A stretch of DNA of 64,000 bases from CAWJPY01 sp963844865 (GTDB lineage: Bacteria > Acidobacteriota > Thermoanaerobaculia > Thermoanaerobaculales > Sulfomarinibacteraceae): assembly GCA_963844865.1 (NCBI GenBank), contig CAWJPY010000029.1, positions 11,844-75,843 on the forward strand, read 5' to 3'. The notes beneath the pieces are model-generated. The model was not told the origin of the DNA and ran no database searches. It saw nothing but the letters and a program-made list of their open reading frames with translations. Shown here piece after piece: positions 45,572-54,867 of this stretch (position 1 is its first letter; each line of letters begins with the position of its first letter). The translations under genes and the position numbers were made by a program.

Positions 45572-47146
45572 TCAGCTCCCTAGGGAGATGCGGTTGTTCG
45601 CCGGCAGGCGGTAGGTCCAGGTCTCGGTGAGGGTGTCACCCCCGTTCTTCAGGTAGGCACGCAACACCAGGGGGGCCCCCGACGCCGGGGCCGCCAGCAT
45701 GGACAGGCGCCAGCAGCCGCACTGAGCCACGTAGGACACCGCCTGATGGATGATCTTGCCGCCCTGCTCCGGGGTGACCTCCGCTCGCACGGCGGCGTCC
45801 TCGGCCAGCCCGGCCAGCGGACCTCCCACGAAGTCCACGACCACCCTATAGGCCCCGGCCACGTCCCCGCCGCCCACCACGTTGCCGCTGCCCACGAAGG
45901 TCTGCCGCGCCCGGCCCATGGGCTCCCCCGTCATGGCGTCCCAGCCGAAGCCGACCCGGTAGGACACCTTCAGGGACGAGCCCGCCGCCGGCCCGGTGGC
46001 CGGGGTCCAGAACGCCACCATGTTGTCGCTGTTCTCGTTGGGGGCCGGGAGCTGCACGAGGGTGACGCTGCCCTTCCCCCAGTCCCCCACCGGCTCCACC
46101 CAGGCGCTCGGGCGCCGCTCATAGAGCGCCCCGGCGTCCTGGTACTCGGAGAAGCGCCGCTGCCGTTGCACGAGCCCGAACCCGCCGAGACGCCGCGTCT
46201 CGAAGTCGTCCATCTCGAGCTGGAGGGGGTTGAGCAGGGGGCGCCAAAGCCACTCCCCGGTGGCCGCGTCGTGGACCAGCAGTCCGTCCGAGTCGTGGAC
46301 CTGGGGACGCCACTCGGCCGCGGGCCGGACCGTGTTCTCCCCGTAGTAGAACATGCTGGTGAGGGGCGCCAGCCCGAGGAGCTTGACGTCGCTGCGGAAG
46401 AAGAGCTCGGCGTGGACCTGGAGGACGGTCGGCGTGTCCGGATAGGCCACGAAGCGGTAGGCTCCGGTGAGGCTCTGACCCTCCAGGAGGGCGTAGAACT
46501 CCACGGCGTGGGCGTCGGGGCTCGGCCGCACCAGCCAGAACTCGGTGAAGACCGGGAACTGCTCCCCCGACGGCAGCCCGGTGTCGACAGCGATGCCCCT
46601 CCCCGACAGCCCGAACACGTTGTCCGTGCCCACTCCCCTGAAGTAGCTGGCCCCGGCGAAGACGAGGAACTGGTCGTGCTGCTGGGGCCCGTTCAGGGGG
46701 TACGTGAGCTTGAAGCCGGCGAAGCCGAGGTTGGAGGGCACCTTGGCCGCCACGGCGGCACTGGGGTAGGTGAAGCTGTCCTTGTCGTAGGGAACCCCAT
46801 GGACCCCCGCGGCATCGACGACGTTCATCTTGACCGCGTGCGTGTAGTACAGCCCGGGCGACATGAACGCCACCTGGAAGGTGCCCTGGCTCGCCCGCCA
46901 CAGGCTGCGCTCGGGCTTGAAGCGGATGCTCTGGTACTGGTCGTAGCTCAGCTTCTGGAGCGCGTCGGGAATGGTCGGCGGGGCCTGGTAGGGCTTGGCC
47001 GCCACCGCCTTGGCGCGCGCCACGACGTCCGAGAAGTCGAAGGCGGCGCAGGTGGCGACGCCCACGAACATGATCCCCAGGATCTGGGCCGCCATCACGG
47101 CGCGGGGCACATGTCTGTGACGGGTTGTCATGGTTGGTCGTCTCAT
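45572..47146 (-). CDS. opgG: Periplasmic glucan biosynthesis protein OpgG/MdoG
   Basis: This 524-residue periplasmic protein is needed for branching or processing of osmoregulated glucans. The signal peptide (MAAQILGIMFVGVATCAA) is followed by FDFSDVVARAKAVAAKPYQ, LSYDQYQSIRFKPERSLW, FAGFKLTYPLN, LFAGASYFRGVG and LTSMFYYGENT, all OpgG/OpgD signatures, and a C-terminal Ig-like domain ending TWTYRLPANN. The start is ATG 47146 or ATG 47131. It leads the opgG-orf-opgH operon. Confidence 0.93.
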   Translation of the reverse strand: MRRPTMTTRHRHVPRAVMAAQILGIMFVGVATCAAFDFSDVVARAKAVAAKPYQAPPTIPDALQKLSYDQYQSIRFKPERSLWRASQGTFQVAFMSPGLYYTHAVKMNVVDAAGVHGVPYDKDSFTYPSAAVAAKVPSNLGFAGFKLTYPLNGPQQHDQFLVFAGASYFRGVGTDNVFGLSGRGIAVDTGLPSGEQFPVFTEFWLVRPSPDAHAVEFYALLEGQSLTGAYRFVAYPDTPTVLQVHAELFFRSDVKLLGLAPLTSMFYYGENTVRPAAEWRPQVHDSDGLLVHDAATGEWLWRPLLNPLQLEMDDFETRRLGGFGLVQRQRRFSEYQDAGALYERRPSAWVEPVGDWGKGSVTLVQLPAPNENSDNMVAFWTPATGPAAGSSLKVSYRVGFGWDAMTGEPMGRARQTFVGSGNVVGGGDVAGAYRVVVDFVGGPLAGLAEDAAVRAEVTPEQGGKIIHQAVSYVAQCGCWRLSMLAAPASGAPLVLRAYLKNGGDTLTETWTYRLPANNRISLGS

Positions 47147-47314
47147 GATTCATCAAACTGCGCCACGAGGCGGAAAACTCCGCCTCGTCGCCAGGTCCTG
47201 CAACCGCTTCTCCCTTGCCGGTACACGGCGCGGTCTCAACGCCGCATCACCGGCCCGCGCCACGCCCGGGCCAGGGCGGCGAGCCGCGACGAGCAGCGCC
47301 ACGCGATCAGGGAC

Positions 47315-47410
47315 CCGCTGTTTGCTGATCGCGGTCGCCGATCGCTGACACTGTCCGCCGGCGCTGTTTGCTGACGCTGGCGCTGGTCGCGCGGGTGCGG
47401 GTGCGGCGGC
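47315..47410. repeat. Degenerate GC-rich intergenic tract
   Basis: GTTTGCTGATCGCGGTCGCC, GATCGCTGACACTG and CGCTGTTTGCTGACGCTGG repeat in degenerate form, ending 3 bp before the isocitrate lyase stop. The remaining 170 bp towards opgG show no gene or convincing promoter. Confidence 0.6.
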
Positions 47411-47413
47411 AGC

Positions 47414-49690
47414 TCAGCCCGAGACCTCTGCCGGCTCCTCCTTGGCGATCAGCTTGCCCAGCTCCACCCGGTCCGGGTTGAGGAGCTCCTTCACCCGGTC
47501 GGTGTTGACGGTGGCCACGATGATCTGCCCGACCTCGCTGTGCACCTCGTCGAAGATGCCCATGGCCACCATGTGGTCGGTCTGGTGCTGGTTGTCGTCG
47601 GTGGGGCTCACGTAGTGCACCGACACCGCCTTGTAGCGGTAGAGCAGGAACAGGTGGATGAGGGTCATCAGCCGCTTGCGGCGGAGGTCCAGGTCGAAGG
47701 TGTTCTGGTCGCGCACCGACAGGATCGGGCGTTCCCGTCGGTCCTGGATGGTGGCGAACACGACGTTGGCGACCTTGGACGACGACGGGTTCATGATCTT
47801 GAGCTCGAGCAGCTCCGAGCCCGCCGTGTGGGGGCGCAGCTGGACCGAGAAACCCGTGGGGAGGCCGTTCTCCTCGGACCACATCTCGAGCCACTCCTCC
47901 AGCAGCTTGGGGGGCACCTCGGTCTGGATGAGGTGCTGGAACTGGGTGGAGCCCTTGCCCATGGCCTTGGTGGTGGCGGTGCGCCCGGTGGACGCCATGA
48001 GGGCCGCGTCCAGGCGCGGGCCGCCCACGTGGGTCTGGGGCGTCCGGTAGGGCGACTGCAGGAGCCGGAACTTGCGCTGCAGCCGGGCCAGGGCCAGCAT
48101 GCCGTCCTCCCTGAGCGCCGTCGCGAACTCCTCCGCCGCCAGGCCGTCGATCTGATGGCCGCCGTAGGTGATGAAGTTGAAGACGAAGCCCAGCTTGCCG
48201 AGCTCGGAGGGGAAGCGCCGCATCTCGTCGTCGCTCATGCCCGTGGTGTCCCAGTTGAAGGACGGCGACAGGTTGTAGGCCATCATCTTGTCCGGGAGCT
48301 CGGCGTGGACGGCGTCGGCGAAGCGCTTGGCGTCCACCAGGTCGGCGGTCTTGGTCTCCATCCACAGGATGTCCGCGAAGGGCGCCACCGCCAGGGAGCG
48401 CGCGATGGCGTAGTCGATGCCGCCCTGGATCTGGAAGTAGCCCTCCGGGGTGCGGGGCAGGTCCGGATCCCAGATGATGGTGATCCCCATGGACCTCGCC
48501 TTCTCGCGGGCCTCGTAGAACGACACCGAGTCGGCGTAGGCGGTCCACTCCTCGACGTTCATCTCGAAGCGGGTGCCCTCGTCCATGCGGAACTCCATGA
48601 CGTCGGCGACCGCCTGGGAGAAGGTCTTCAGGCCGGCCTCCATCTGCCACACGTCCAGGACGCGGTTCACCACGGCGTCCAGCGCCGCATCCACGGACGC
48701 GACCTTGCCCTCCTCGAGGGCGGCCGCCCGCTCCTCCAGCAGCGCCATCACCCCGGAGCGCTCGAGCCAGTCGAACGCGCCCCCATACGCCGCCTCCGAC
48801 ACCCGGTACAGGAGGTGCCCGTTGAGCTCGTCGAAGCCCAGTTCATAGAAGCGTTTGAGGACCGCGAGCATGGCGATCTTGAAGCTCGGCAGCTCGACGC
48901 TGGTGGCACCGAGGATGAAGGGATGATCGCGCTCGTCGCCGCGGCCGTCCAGGAAGGTGGCCGCCTCGGCATCCGTCCGGGCGACGATGATGCCGGGCAC
49001 GCCCATGATGTCGAGCTGGAAGCGGGCGGCGTTGAGGCGCTTGATCTGCTCGTCCACCGGGACCAGCACCTTGCCCGCCTGGTGGCCGCACTTCTTGGCG
49101 CCGGGCTTCTGGTCCTCGATGTGGTAGCCACACACGCCCGCCTCCACGAAGCGCCGGATCAGGTTGCGCACGTGGGCGTCGCCGCCGTGGCCGGTGTCGG
49201 CGTCCGCGATGAGGAAGGGGCGGTAGTCGACCGCGGGCTTCTCCGCGCGCTCCTTGGGGCTCATGCGGGAGCGCGCGTAGTGCTGGTTGCGGTCCGCCGC
49301 CAGGAGGGCGCGGACGATGGTGGCGGCCTCGTCCGGCACCTGGCTGAGGGGATAGCTGGCCAGGTCGGCGCCCGGGTCCTCGGTGGTGGAGCCCTTGGCC
49401 GACGTCGCCCAGCCGCCCAGGTACACCCCCTCGATGCCCATGCGCTTGATCGTGACCGCCTGGCCGGGGGAGTAGGGTCCGAAGGTGGTGATCGCGCGGC
49501 GCTCCTCGAAGAGCTCCCGCAGGCGCTCGTAGAATGCCTCGGCGGCGGTCCTGGCCACGCTGTAGTCCTGGGGGATGGTCCCCTGCTGCTCCACCACCTG
49601 GCGCGGCGAGTAGAGCCGTGTGATCCCGGCGAACCGGCGCCCCTCCATCCACTCGCGCATCCTCACCACTCGGTCGTCAAAGCTCTCCAT
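47414..49690 (-). CDS. aceA: Isocitrate lyase, long form
   Basis: This glyoxylate-shunt enzyme cleaves isocitrate to succinate and glyoxylate. It has 758 residues, versus about 430 for the E. coli enzyme, matching the long actinobacterial AceA2 type with inserted and C-terminal regions. The active-site loop KKCGH (Cys201) is intact, with IADADTGHGGDAHV and HIEDQKPGAKKC before it and a late NLSPSFNWD. GGAGG 6 nt upstream selects ATG 49690 over GTG 49702. No malate synthase gene lies in the window. Confidence 0.93.
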   Translation of the reverse strand: MESFDDRVVRMREWMEGRRFAGITRLYSPRQVVEQQGTIPQDYSVARTAAEAFYERLRELFEERRAITTFGPYSPGQAVTIKRMGIEGVYLGGWATSAKGSTTEDPGADLASYPLSQVPDEAATIVRALLAADRNQHYARSRMSPKERAEKPAVDYRPFLIADADTGHGGDAHVRNLIRRFVEAGVCGYHIEDQKPGAKKCGHQAGKVLVPVDEQIKRLNAARFQLDIMGVPGIIVARTDAEAATFLDGRGDERDHPFILGATSVELPSFKIAMLAVLKRFYELGFDELNGHLLYRVSEAAYGGAFDWLERSGVMALLEERAAALEEGKVASVDAALDAVVNRVLDVWQMEAGLKTFSQAVADVMEFRMDEGTRFEMNVEEWTAYADSVSFYEAREKARSMGITIIWDPDLPRTPEGYFQIQGGIDYAIARSLAVAPFADILWMETKTADLVDAKRFADAVHAELPDKMMAYNLSPSFNWDTTGMSDDEMRRFPSELGKLGFVFNFITYGGHQIDGLAAEEFATALREDGMLALARLQRKFRLLQSPYRTPQTHVGGPRLDAALMASTGRTATTKAMGKGSTQFQHLIQTEVPPKLLEEWLEMWSEENGLPTGFSVQLRPHTAGSELLELKIMNPSSSKVANVVFATIQDRRERPILSVRDQNTFDLDLRRKRLMTLIHLFLLYRYKAVSVHYVSPTDDNQHQTDHMVAMGIFDEVHSEVGQIIVATVNTDRVKELLNPDRVELGKLIAKEEPAEVSG

Positions 49691-49919
49691 GATGTCCTCC
49701 ACCGCGGGTCGAGCGCCGCCTCGGCGACCCGGGAGGTCGGAGGGGTATCACGCGCCGGCGTCGGCGCGCCGCCCATGCCCGGTCCCCGCGGGCCGATCTC
49801 CGCCGCGTCGGGCGGCTGCCGCCCTAAGCGGCGACCCCAACCAACGCACCCGCCGGAAGGTCGGCCTCTCCCGTTCGCCTGCACGGCTCATGGCGGCTCA
49901 AGCAACCACCACGAACGCG

Positions 49920-50687
49920 TCAGGATTCCAGAATCAGGGGGATCACCTGGCCGAGGCTCGAGACCACGTGCGCGGGCGTCGCCTCCGGACGGGAGGCGAC
50001 GTCGGAGCGGGTCCGGAAGTCGGACACCTCCGCGCGGGACGGCCCTCCCGGCCGAGCCACGAGGATGGGAACGAGGCCCGCGCCGCGGGCCGCGGTGACG
50101 TCCTCCGGGGAGTCGCCCACGTACGCCACCTCGGCGGCGACGACGCCGAGCTGGGCCAGCGGACCGGCGAAGATCGACGGGTCCGGCTTCTTCACCCCCA
50201 CCTCGGCCGACACCACGATGGTGTCGAAGTGCCGTGCCAGGCCGCTCTCCTCGAGCAGCCGCCGCACGTGGGGCGGGTGGTCGAAGTTCGACACCAGCGC
50301 CAGGGGTAGCCGCCGGTGGAGCGACGCCAGGACGGGCTCCGCCTCCCGGTCGAGGGGAATCTGGCGCTGCCACGCCGCCACCGTGCGCGTCGCCAGCGCA
50401 CCGAGGTCCACCGCCGACATGCTCACTCCGAGCGTCGCGCACAGCTGGGCGAGGCGACGCTCGTACACCGTCAATCCGTCGTCGGCAGGGCGCGGCTCGG
50501 GTCGGCCGAAGAAACCCTCGCAGGCGGCCTCGAGGCGGCGCCGGTCGACGGGGGAGCCCAGGGCGAGGAGGCCGTCGTCGAGGGCCGCCAGCCAGTCCGC
50601 CCACGCGCGCTCCATGTCGCCGTACACCAGGAGCGTGCCGTAGAGATCGAAGAACACCGCCGCGAAGGCCACGGCGCTTTCTACCAC
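49920..50687 (-). CDS. HAD-family hydrolase
   Basis: This cytosolic phosphatase-like protein is about 255 residues. Motif I is FFDLYGTLL (Asp-x-Tyr rather than the usual Asp-x-Asp, so the second Asp is Tyr), motif II is ALVSNFD, motif III is the Lys in GVKKPDPSIF and motif IV is YVGDSPEDVTAA. The DLYGT variant is common in haloacid-dehalogenase and B-phosphoglucomutase-like members. The frame is open to 50861, but homology begins about 50660; GTG 50687 or GTG 50672 is likely the start. It is divergent from the M16 peptidase gene. Confidence 0.8.
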   Translation of the reverse strand: MVESAVAFAAVFFDLYGTLLVYGDMERAWADWLAALDDGLLALGSPVDRRRLEAACEGFFGRPEPRPADDGLTVYERRLAQLCATLGVSMSAVDLGALATRTVAAWQRQIPLDREAEPVLASLHRRLPLALVSNFDHPPHVRRLLEESGLARHFDTIVVSAEVGVKKPDPSIFAGPLAQLGVVAAEVAYVGDSPEDVTAARGAGLVPILVARPGGPSRAEVSDFRTRSDVASRPEATPAHVVSSLGQVIPLILES

Positions 50688-50881
50688 ATCGCGGACGCGT
50701 TCCCGGGGAGCACGTCGTTTCCAGGCGAAAACCGCCGGTCCCTCTCGATGGGCGAGGCGATGGCGGATCCGATCCGCCCCTGGTACCCTGAGGCAACTCG
50801 GCGGCCGGTCACGTGGGCGAGAGCCTGTGGGCATCGCGACCGCGGATCGCGCCGCGGGCACGCCGCCACAAGGAGCGACAG

Positions 50882-52645
50882 ATGATCAGAGACACTGCAC
50901 GAGCGGGCTGGCTGATCGCCGTGATGCTGGCCGTCGCCCTCCCCCTGAGCGCCCAGGAGGCCAACGTCCCGGTCCAGGAGGTGACCCTGGCCAACGGCAT
51001 GACCCTGCTGATGGTCGAGCGCCACGACACGCCCACCGTCGCCGCCGGCTGGGTGGCCCACGTGGGGTCCGCCAACGAGCGGCCCGGCATCACCGGCATC
51101 GCCCACCTCTTCGAGCACATGATGTTCAAGGGCACCAAGACCATCGGCACGTCGGACTACGCCGAGGAGAAGCAGATCCTGGACCGCCTGGACGGCATCT
51201 TCACCGACATGGAGCAGGAGTACGAGAAGCTCCGCTGGGCCAAGCGGCGGGGTGAGATCTCAGGCAGCGTGTACGCCCCGGAGAACCAGACGCCGCGACT
51301 GGCCGAGCTGCGCGGCGAGATGACCAAGCTCCAGGAGCAGGAGCACGCGCTCATCGTCAAGGACGAGTTCGACAAGATCTACACCGCCAACGGCGGTTCC
51401 TTCATGAACGCCTTCACCAACACCGACATGACCACCTTCTTCGTGATCGTGCCGGCGAACAAGCTGGAGCTGTGGTGCTGGATGGAGTCGGACCGCCTCG
51501 CCAACCTGGTGCTGCGCGAGTTCTACTCCGAGCGCGACGTGGTGCGCGAGGAGCGCCGGATGCGGGTGGAGTCGGACCCCGTCGCCAAGTTCGAGGAGCA
51601 GTACGAGGCGGTGTTCTGGACCTCCATCCCCTACCACCACCCCATCGTCGGCTGGCCTTCCGACGTGGAGGCCATCAACCGCGAGCAGGCGGAGGACTTC
51701 TTCAACACCTACTACGCCCCCAACAACCTGACCGCGGTGCTGGTGGGCGACTTCGACGCGAAGAACGCCGCCGCCCTCGTCCAGCGCTACTTCGGCCGCA
51801 TCCCGCGGGGCGCGAAGAACCCCCCGCCCATGATCACCGAGGAGGTGCCCCAGCTCTCGGAGCGGCGCCTCTCAGCCAGGGCCGAGACCAACCCGACGGT
51901 GGAGATCCGCTGGCAAGGGGCGCCGTTCGTGCACAAGGACGCGCCCGCGCTGAGCGTGCTCACCGATCTCCTCGACGGCCGCACCGGCCGCCTCTACAAG
52001 GCCCTGGTGGAGGAGAAGGGGCTGGCCACCGGCGAGCCCTACGCCATCTTCCAGTCCATGAAGTACGACGGCTTCGTGGAGATCGGGGCCGAGGTCGCCG
52101 ACGGCCACACCCATCAGGAGGTGGAGGCGGCGCTCAGGGCCGAGGTCGCCCGCCTCGCCGCCGAGCCGGTGCCGCCCGAGGAGCTGGAGAAGGTCAAGAA
52201 CCAGAATGCCGCCAACTCGTTCCGCCGCCTCCAGTCCAACTTCTACCTCATGATCCAGCTCTTGGTGTTCGACGCCATGGGCGATTGGCACGCCCTCAAC
52301 GACCGACCGGCCCAGGTCGCCGCGGTCACCGCCGAGGACGTCAAGCGGGTGGCCGACACCTACTTCCCGGCGGACGGGGCCACCGTCATGTGGTACAGCC
52401 GCAAGGAGGGGTCCACCGAGGATCCGGAGCTGGCCGCAGTGCCCGCCCAGGCCAGACCCATGGTCAAGCAGGCCCTCAGCCAGATCGCCGCCAGCACCGA
52501 CCCGGACCAGCTGCGCGGCCTCATCGGGCAGGTCCGCGCCGGCATGGGCCAGGCGCCGCCCGCCATGAAACCGGCCCTGGAGCTCATCATCAGCCGCGCC
52601 GAGGCGCGCATCGCCGCCATCGAGGCCGCGGGGAAGGGGGAGTGA
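50882..52645 (+). CDS. M16 family zinc metallopeptidase, catalytic member
   Basis: This 588-residue exported insulinase-type protease has a signal peptide (GWLIAVMLAVALPLSA-QE). The inverted zinc motif HLFEH (75-79) is complete, with the distal Glu in ERDVVREERRM. An insertion of about 80 residues with a helical Glu/Arg stretch lies between them. The C-terminal M16_C domain includes GDFDAKNAAALVQRYFG. AAGGAGCG precedes ATG 50882. The next gene encodes the partner without a zinc site and begins 1 bp after this stop, so the pair should form a heterodimeric peptidase. Confidence 0.9.
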   Translation: MIRDTARAGWLIAVMLAVALPLSAQEANVPVQEVTLANGMTLLMVERHDTPTVAAGWVAHVGSANERPGITGIAHLFEHMMFKGTKTIGTSDYAEEKQILDRLDGIFTDMEQEYEKLRWAKRRGEISGSVYAPENQTPRLAELRGEMTKLQEQEHALIVKDEFDKIYTANGGSFMNAFTNTDMTTFFVIVPANKLELWCWMESDRLANLVLREFYSERDVVREERRMRVESDPVAKFEEQYEAVFWTSIPYHHPIVGWPSDVEAINREQAEDFFNTYYAPNNLTAVLVGDFDAKNAAALVQRYFGRIPRGAKNPPPMITEEVPQLSERRLSARAETNPTVEIRWQGAPFVHKDAPALSVLTDLLDGRTGRLYKALVEEKGLATGEPYAIFQSMKYDGFVEIGAEVADGHTHQEVEAALRAEVARLAAEPVPPEELEKVKNQNAANSFRRLQSNFYLMIQLLVFDAMGDWHALNDRPAQVAAVTAEDVKRVADTYFPADGATVMWYSRKEGSTEDPELAAVPAQARPMVKQALSQIAASTDPDQLRGLIGQVRAGMGQAPPAMKPALELIISRAEARIAAIEAAGKGE

Positions 52646-52646
52646 C

Positions 52647-54123
52647 ATGCACCGAGGAAGAAGCATCGCCCTGGCCGGCTGCCTGCTCGTGGCGGCGACG
52701 GCCCTGACCGCCGCCGAGATCCCTCCCCGGCCCGAGGACCTGACGTACCCGGCGCTCGCGTTCGAGGTGCCCGACCCCGGCGCCATGCGCTTCGAGCTGG
52801 CCAACGGCATCCCTGTCTACGCCGATCCCGACACCCAGTTCCCCCTGGCGACGGTCACGGTGTACTTCCGCGGCGGCCAGTACCTTGAGCCGGCGGGCAA
52901 GAGCGGCCTCGCCACGGTCACCGCCCAGGCCTGGCGCACGGGGGGCGCCGGCGACCTGAGCGCCCAAGACCTCGACGAGCGCCTGGACTTCCTGGCCGCC
53001 CAGCTCTCCACGTCCATCGACGACGTCTCCGGCAGCGTCCGGCTCAACGTCCTCTCCAAGGACCTGGAGACGGGCATGGGCCTGATGATGGATGTGCTGG
53101 AGCGCCCCCGCTTCCAGGAGGACCGCTTCGCCAAGGCCAAGGACGACCTCCTCCAGGAGATGAAGCGGCGCAACGACGACTCGGCCGACATCGAGAGCCG
53201 GGAGTGGAGCCGCCTCATCTACGGTGACGACTTCTGGATGAACCGCCTGCCGGTGGCCTCGACGGTGGCCGCCGTCGGCCGCGACGACAGCCTGGCGTTC
53301 GTCCACCGGCTGATCCGCTCCGACCAGATCGTCGTGGCGGCGGCGGGCGACTTCGACCGCACCGCCCTGGAGGCGCTCCTCAACAGGACCCTCGGCACCC
53401 TGCCGGCGGCGACCGAGCCCCTGCCCGAGATCCCCCAACCCACCTTCGCCACCCCGGCCGGGGTGTACGTGGTCGACAAGACCGACGTCAACCAGGGCCG
53501 CGTCTCCATCGGCGAGCTCGGGGTCCGGCTCGGCAACCCCGACGAGTTCCCCCTGCGGGTCGCCAACGACATCCTCGGTGGCGGCGGCTTCACCTCGCGG
53601 ATCACGAAGCGGGTGCGATCCGACGAGGGGCTGGCCTACAGCGCGGGCTCCATGATGACCTTCCCGAACACCATCCCGGGTAGCTTCCGGGCCTACTTCC
53701 AGTCCAAGTCCTCCACCGTGCCCCGCGCCATCGGCATCGTCATGCAGCAGATCAGGACGATGGGGTCCGAGGAGGTGTCCGCGGACGAGCTGTCGACCGC
53801 CAAGAGCTCCTTCGTGGAGACCTTCCCCCGCCGCTTCGAGTCGCCCGAGCAGACCGCCGGGACCTTCGCCTCCGACGAGCTCGGTGGGACGTCCCCACTC
53901 CTACTGGACGACCTACCGGGACCGGATCAAGGAGGTCACGGCGCCCGAGGTGGAGGCCGCAACCCGGCGCCATCTCGACCCCGAGCACATGGTCATCCTG
54001 GTGGTGGGCAACATCGACGAGATCATGAAGGGGCACCCCGAGGATGAGACCAAGCTGTCCGACTTCGGGCCCATCCACCGCCTGCCGCTGCGCGACCCCA
54101 TGACCCTGGAGCCGCTGCCCTGA
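52647..54123 (+). CDS. M16 family peptidase, non-catalytic partner, one frameshift near 53885
   Basis: This exported M16-like protein of about 491 residues after correction has a signal peptide (LAGCLLVAATALTA-AE). Where the partner has HxxEH, this chain reads YLEPAGKSGLATVTAQAW, so it lacks the zinc site and is presumably the accessory subunit. The RSDEGLAYSAGS substrate-binding motif is kept. The frame breaks near 53885 (CTCGGTGGGACGTCC); removing one G gives ELGGRPHSYWTTYRDRI and continues to the TGA at 54121. The upstream gene is 1 bp away. Confidence 0.85.
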
Positions 54124-54134
54124 GGACCCGCACC

Positions 54135-54256
54135 TGCGGTGGTGACCCCGCGTCCGCGTCGGCGTCAGCGTCTGCGATCGGCGGCAGCGCGCGAGGTCCG
54201 AGCACCGTGAGAGGTGGCAGCCACGGGGAATGCGCCGCGAGAACGGCGCCTGCCTG
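54135..54256. repeat. Degenerate tract and left extension of repeat locus E
   Basis: GTCCGCGTCGGCGTCAGCG and GATCGGCGGCAGCGCGCG form a degenerate tract (54148-54195). GGTGGCAGCCACGGGGAATG and GCGCCGCGAGAACGGCG (about 54213-54250) follow and match the sequence preceding locus H at about 60558-60598, indicating that the repeat element is longer than its hairpin. Confidence 0.55.
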
Positions 54257-54370
54257 TCTCGCTTCGGGGAGGTCAAAGAGGGTGCCAGGCACCGTCGAAG
54301 CCGCATCGGAGTACTCGATCGCTTCATGTGCGGCGGTGCCTGGCACCCTCTCTGGTGCTCCCGGAGCGAA
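54257..54370 (+). repeat. Complete GGTGCC-GGCACC inverted-repeat element (locus E)
   Basis: Left arm: CTCGCTTCGGGGAGGTCAAA, then GAGGGTGCCAGGCACC. Right arm: GGTGCCTGGCACCCTCTCTG, then GTGCTCCCGGAGCGAA. The arms are imperfect inverted copies of about 35 nt around a loop of about 40 nt containing GATCGCTTCATGTGCGG. It lies between tandem genes, not within either. Confidence 0.85.
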
Positions 54371-54399
54371 GCTTCCGTGGCGCTGTTCGCAGTTCGCTG

Positions 54400-54495
54400 C
54401 CCGCTGATGGCTGATCGCTGACGCTGCCACTGCCGCCGACGCTGAAATCGTCCGCTGCCGCTGGACGGTGTCACGGACGCTGCCGCGGTCACGGG
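54400..54495. repeat. Degenerate GC-rich intergenic tract
   Basis: GCTGATGGCTGATCGCTGAC, GCTGCCACTGCCGCCGACG and CACGGACGCTGCCGCGGTC variants fill the end of the gap before GTG 54511. Confidence 0.55.
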
Positions 54496-54510
54496 TAGAA
54501 TGGGAGCCCC

Positions 54511-54867
54511 GTGGAGAACAGGAAGAAGGGCAACTACTTCGGGACGGAGGTCGGCGGGAGGTGGTGGAGGAGGTATCGAGGCCGGGGCTTCTTCGCCCGC
54601 GGCAACGGGGAGCTGTGGCTCGACGCCGACGGCCTCCACTTCCGCAAGTGCCTGACCCGCACGCCTCTCTCCATCGGCTGGGAGGAGATGACCGGAGCGC
54701 GCCTCGGCAGGTGGCACGGGGGCGCGTGGGGCGCGAACCGCCCCATCCTGAAGATTGACTTCGAGCGCGAGGGGCTCGGGCTGAGCGCCGGCTTCATGCT
54801 CTCGAAGAGCTGGCCGGCCATGGAGCAGCTCGCCGCCGATCTCAGGCGGAGGATCGCGGAGGGGTGA
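54511..54867 (+). CDS. Hypothetical PH-like small protein
   Basis: This 118-residue protein has alternating short beta strands with many aromatic residues (GRWWRRYRGRGFFARGNGE, LWLDADGLHFRKCL, LSIGWEEMTGARLGRW) and a C-terminal helix (AMEQLAADLRRRIAEG). The pattern resembles bacterial PH-domain proteins, but this is a guess from layout. GTG 54511 has GGGAG upstream. Its 3' end overlaps the convergent metallophosphoesterase gene by 26 bp. Confidence 0.6.
   Translation: MENRKKGNYFGTEVGGRWWRRYRGRGFFARGNGELWLDADGLHFRKCLTRTPLSIGWEEMTGARLGRWHGGAWGANRPILKIDFEREGLGLSAGFMLSKSWPAMEQLAADLRRRIAEG

Noticed and set aside
47540..50098. 852-codon plus-strand frame opposite isocitrate lyase
   Set aside because: Antisense shadow of a gene with an intact active site and start signal; composition is biased to His, Gly, Arg and Val.
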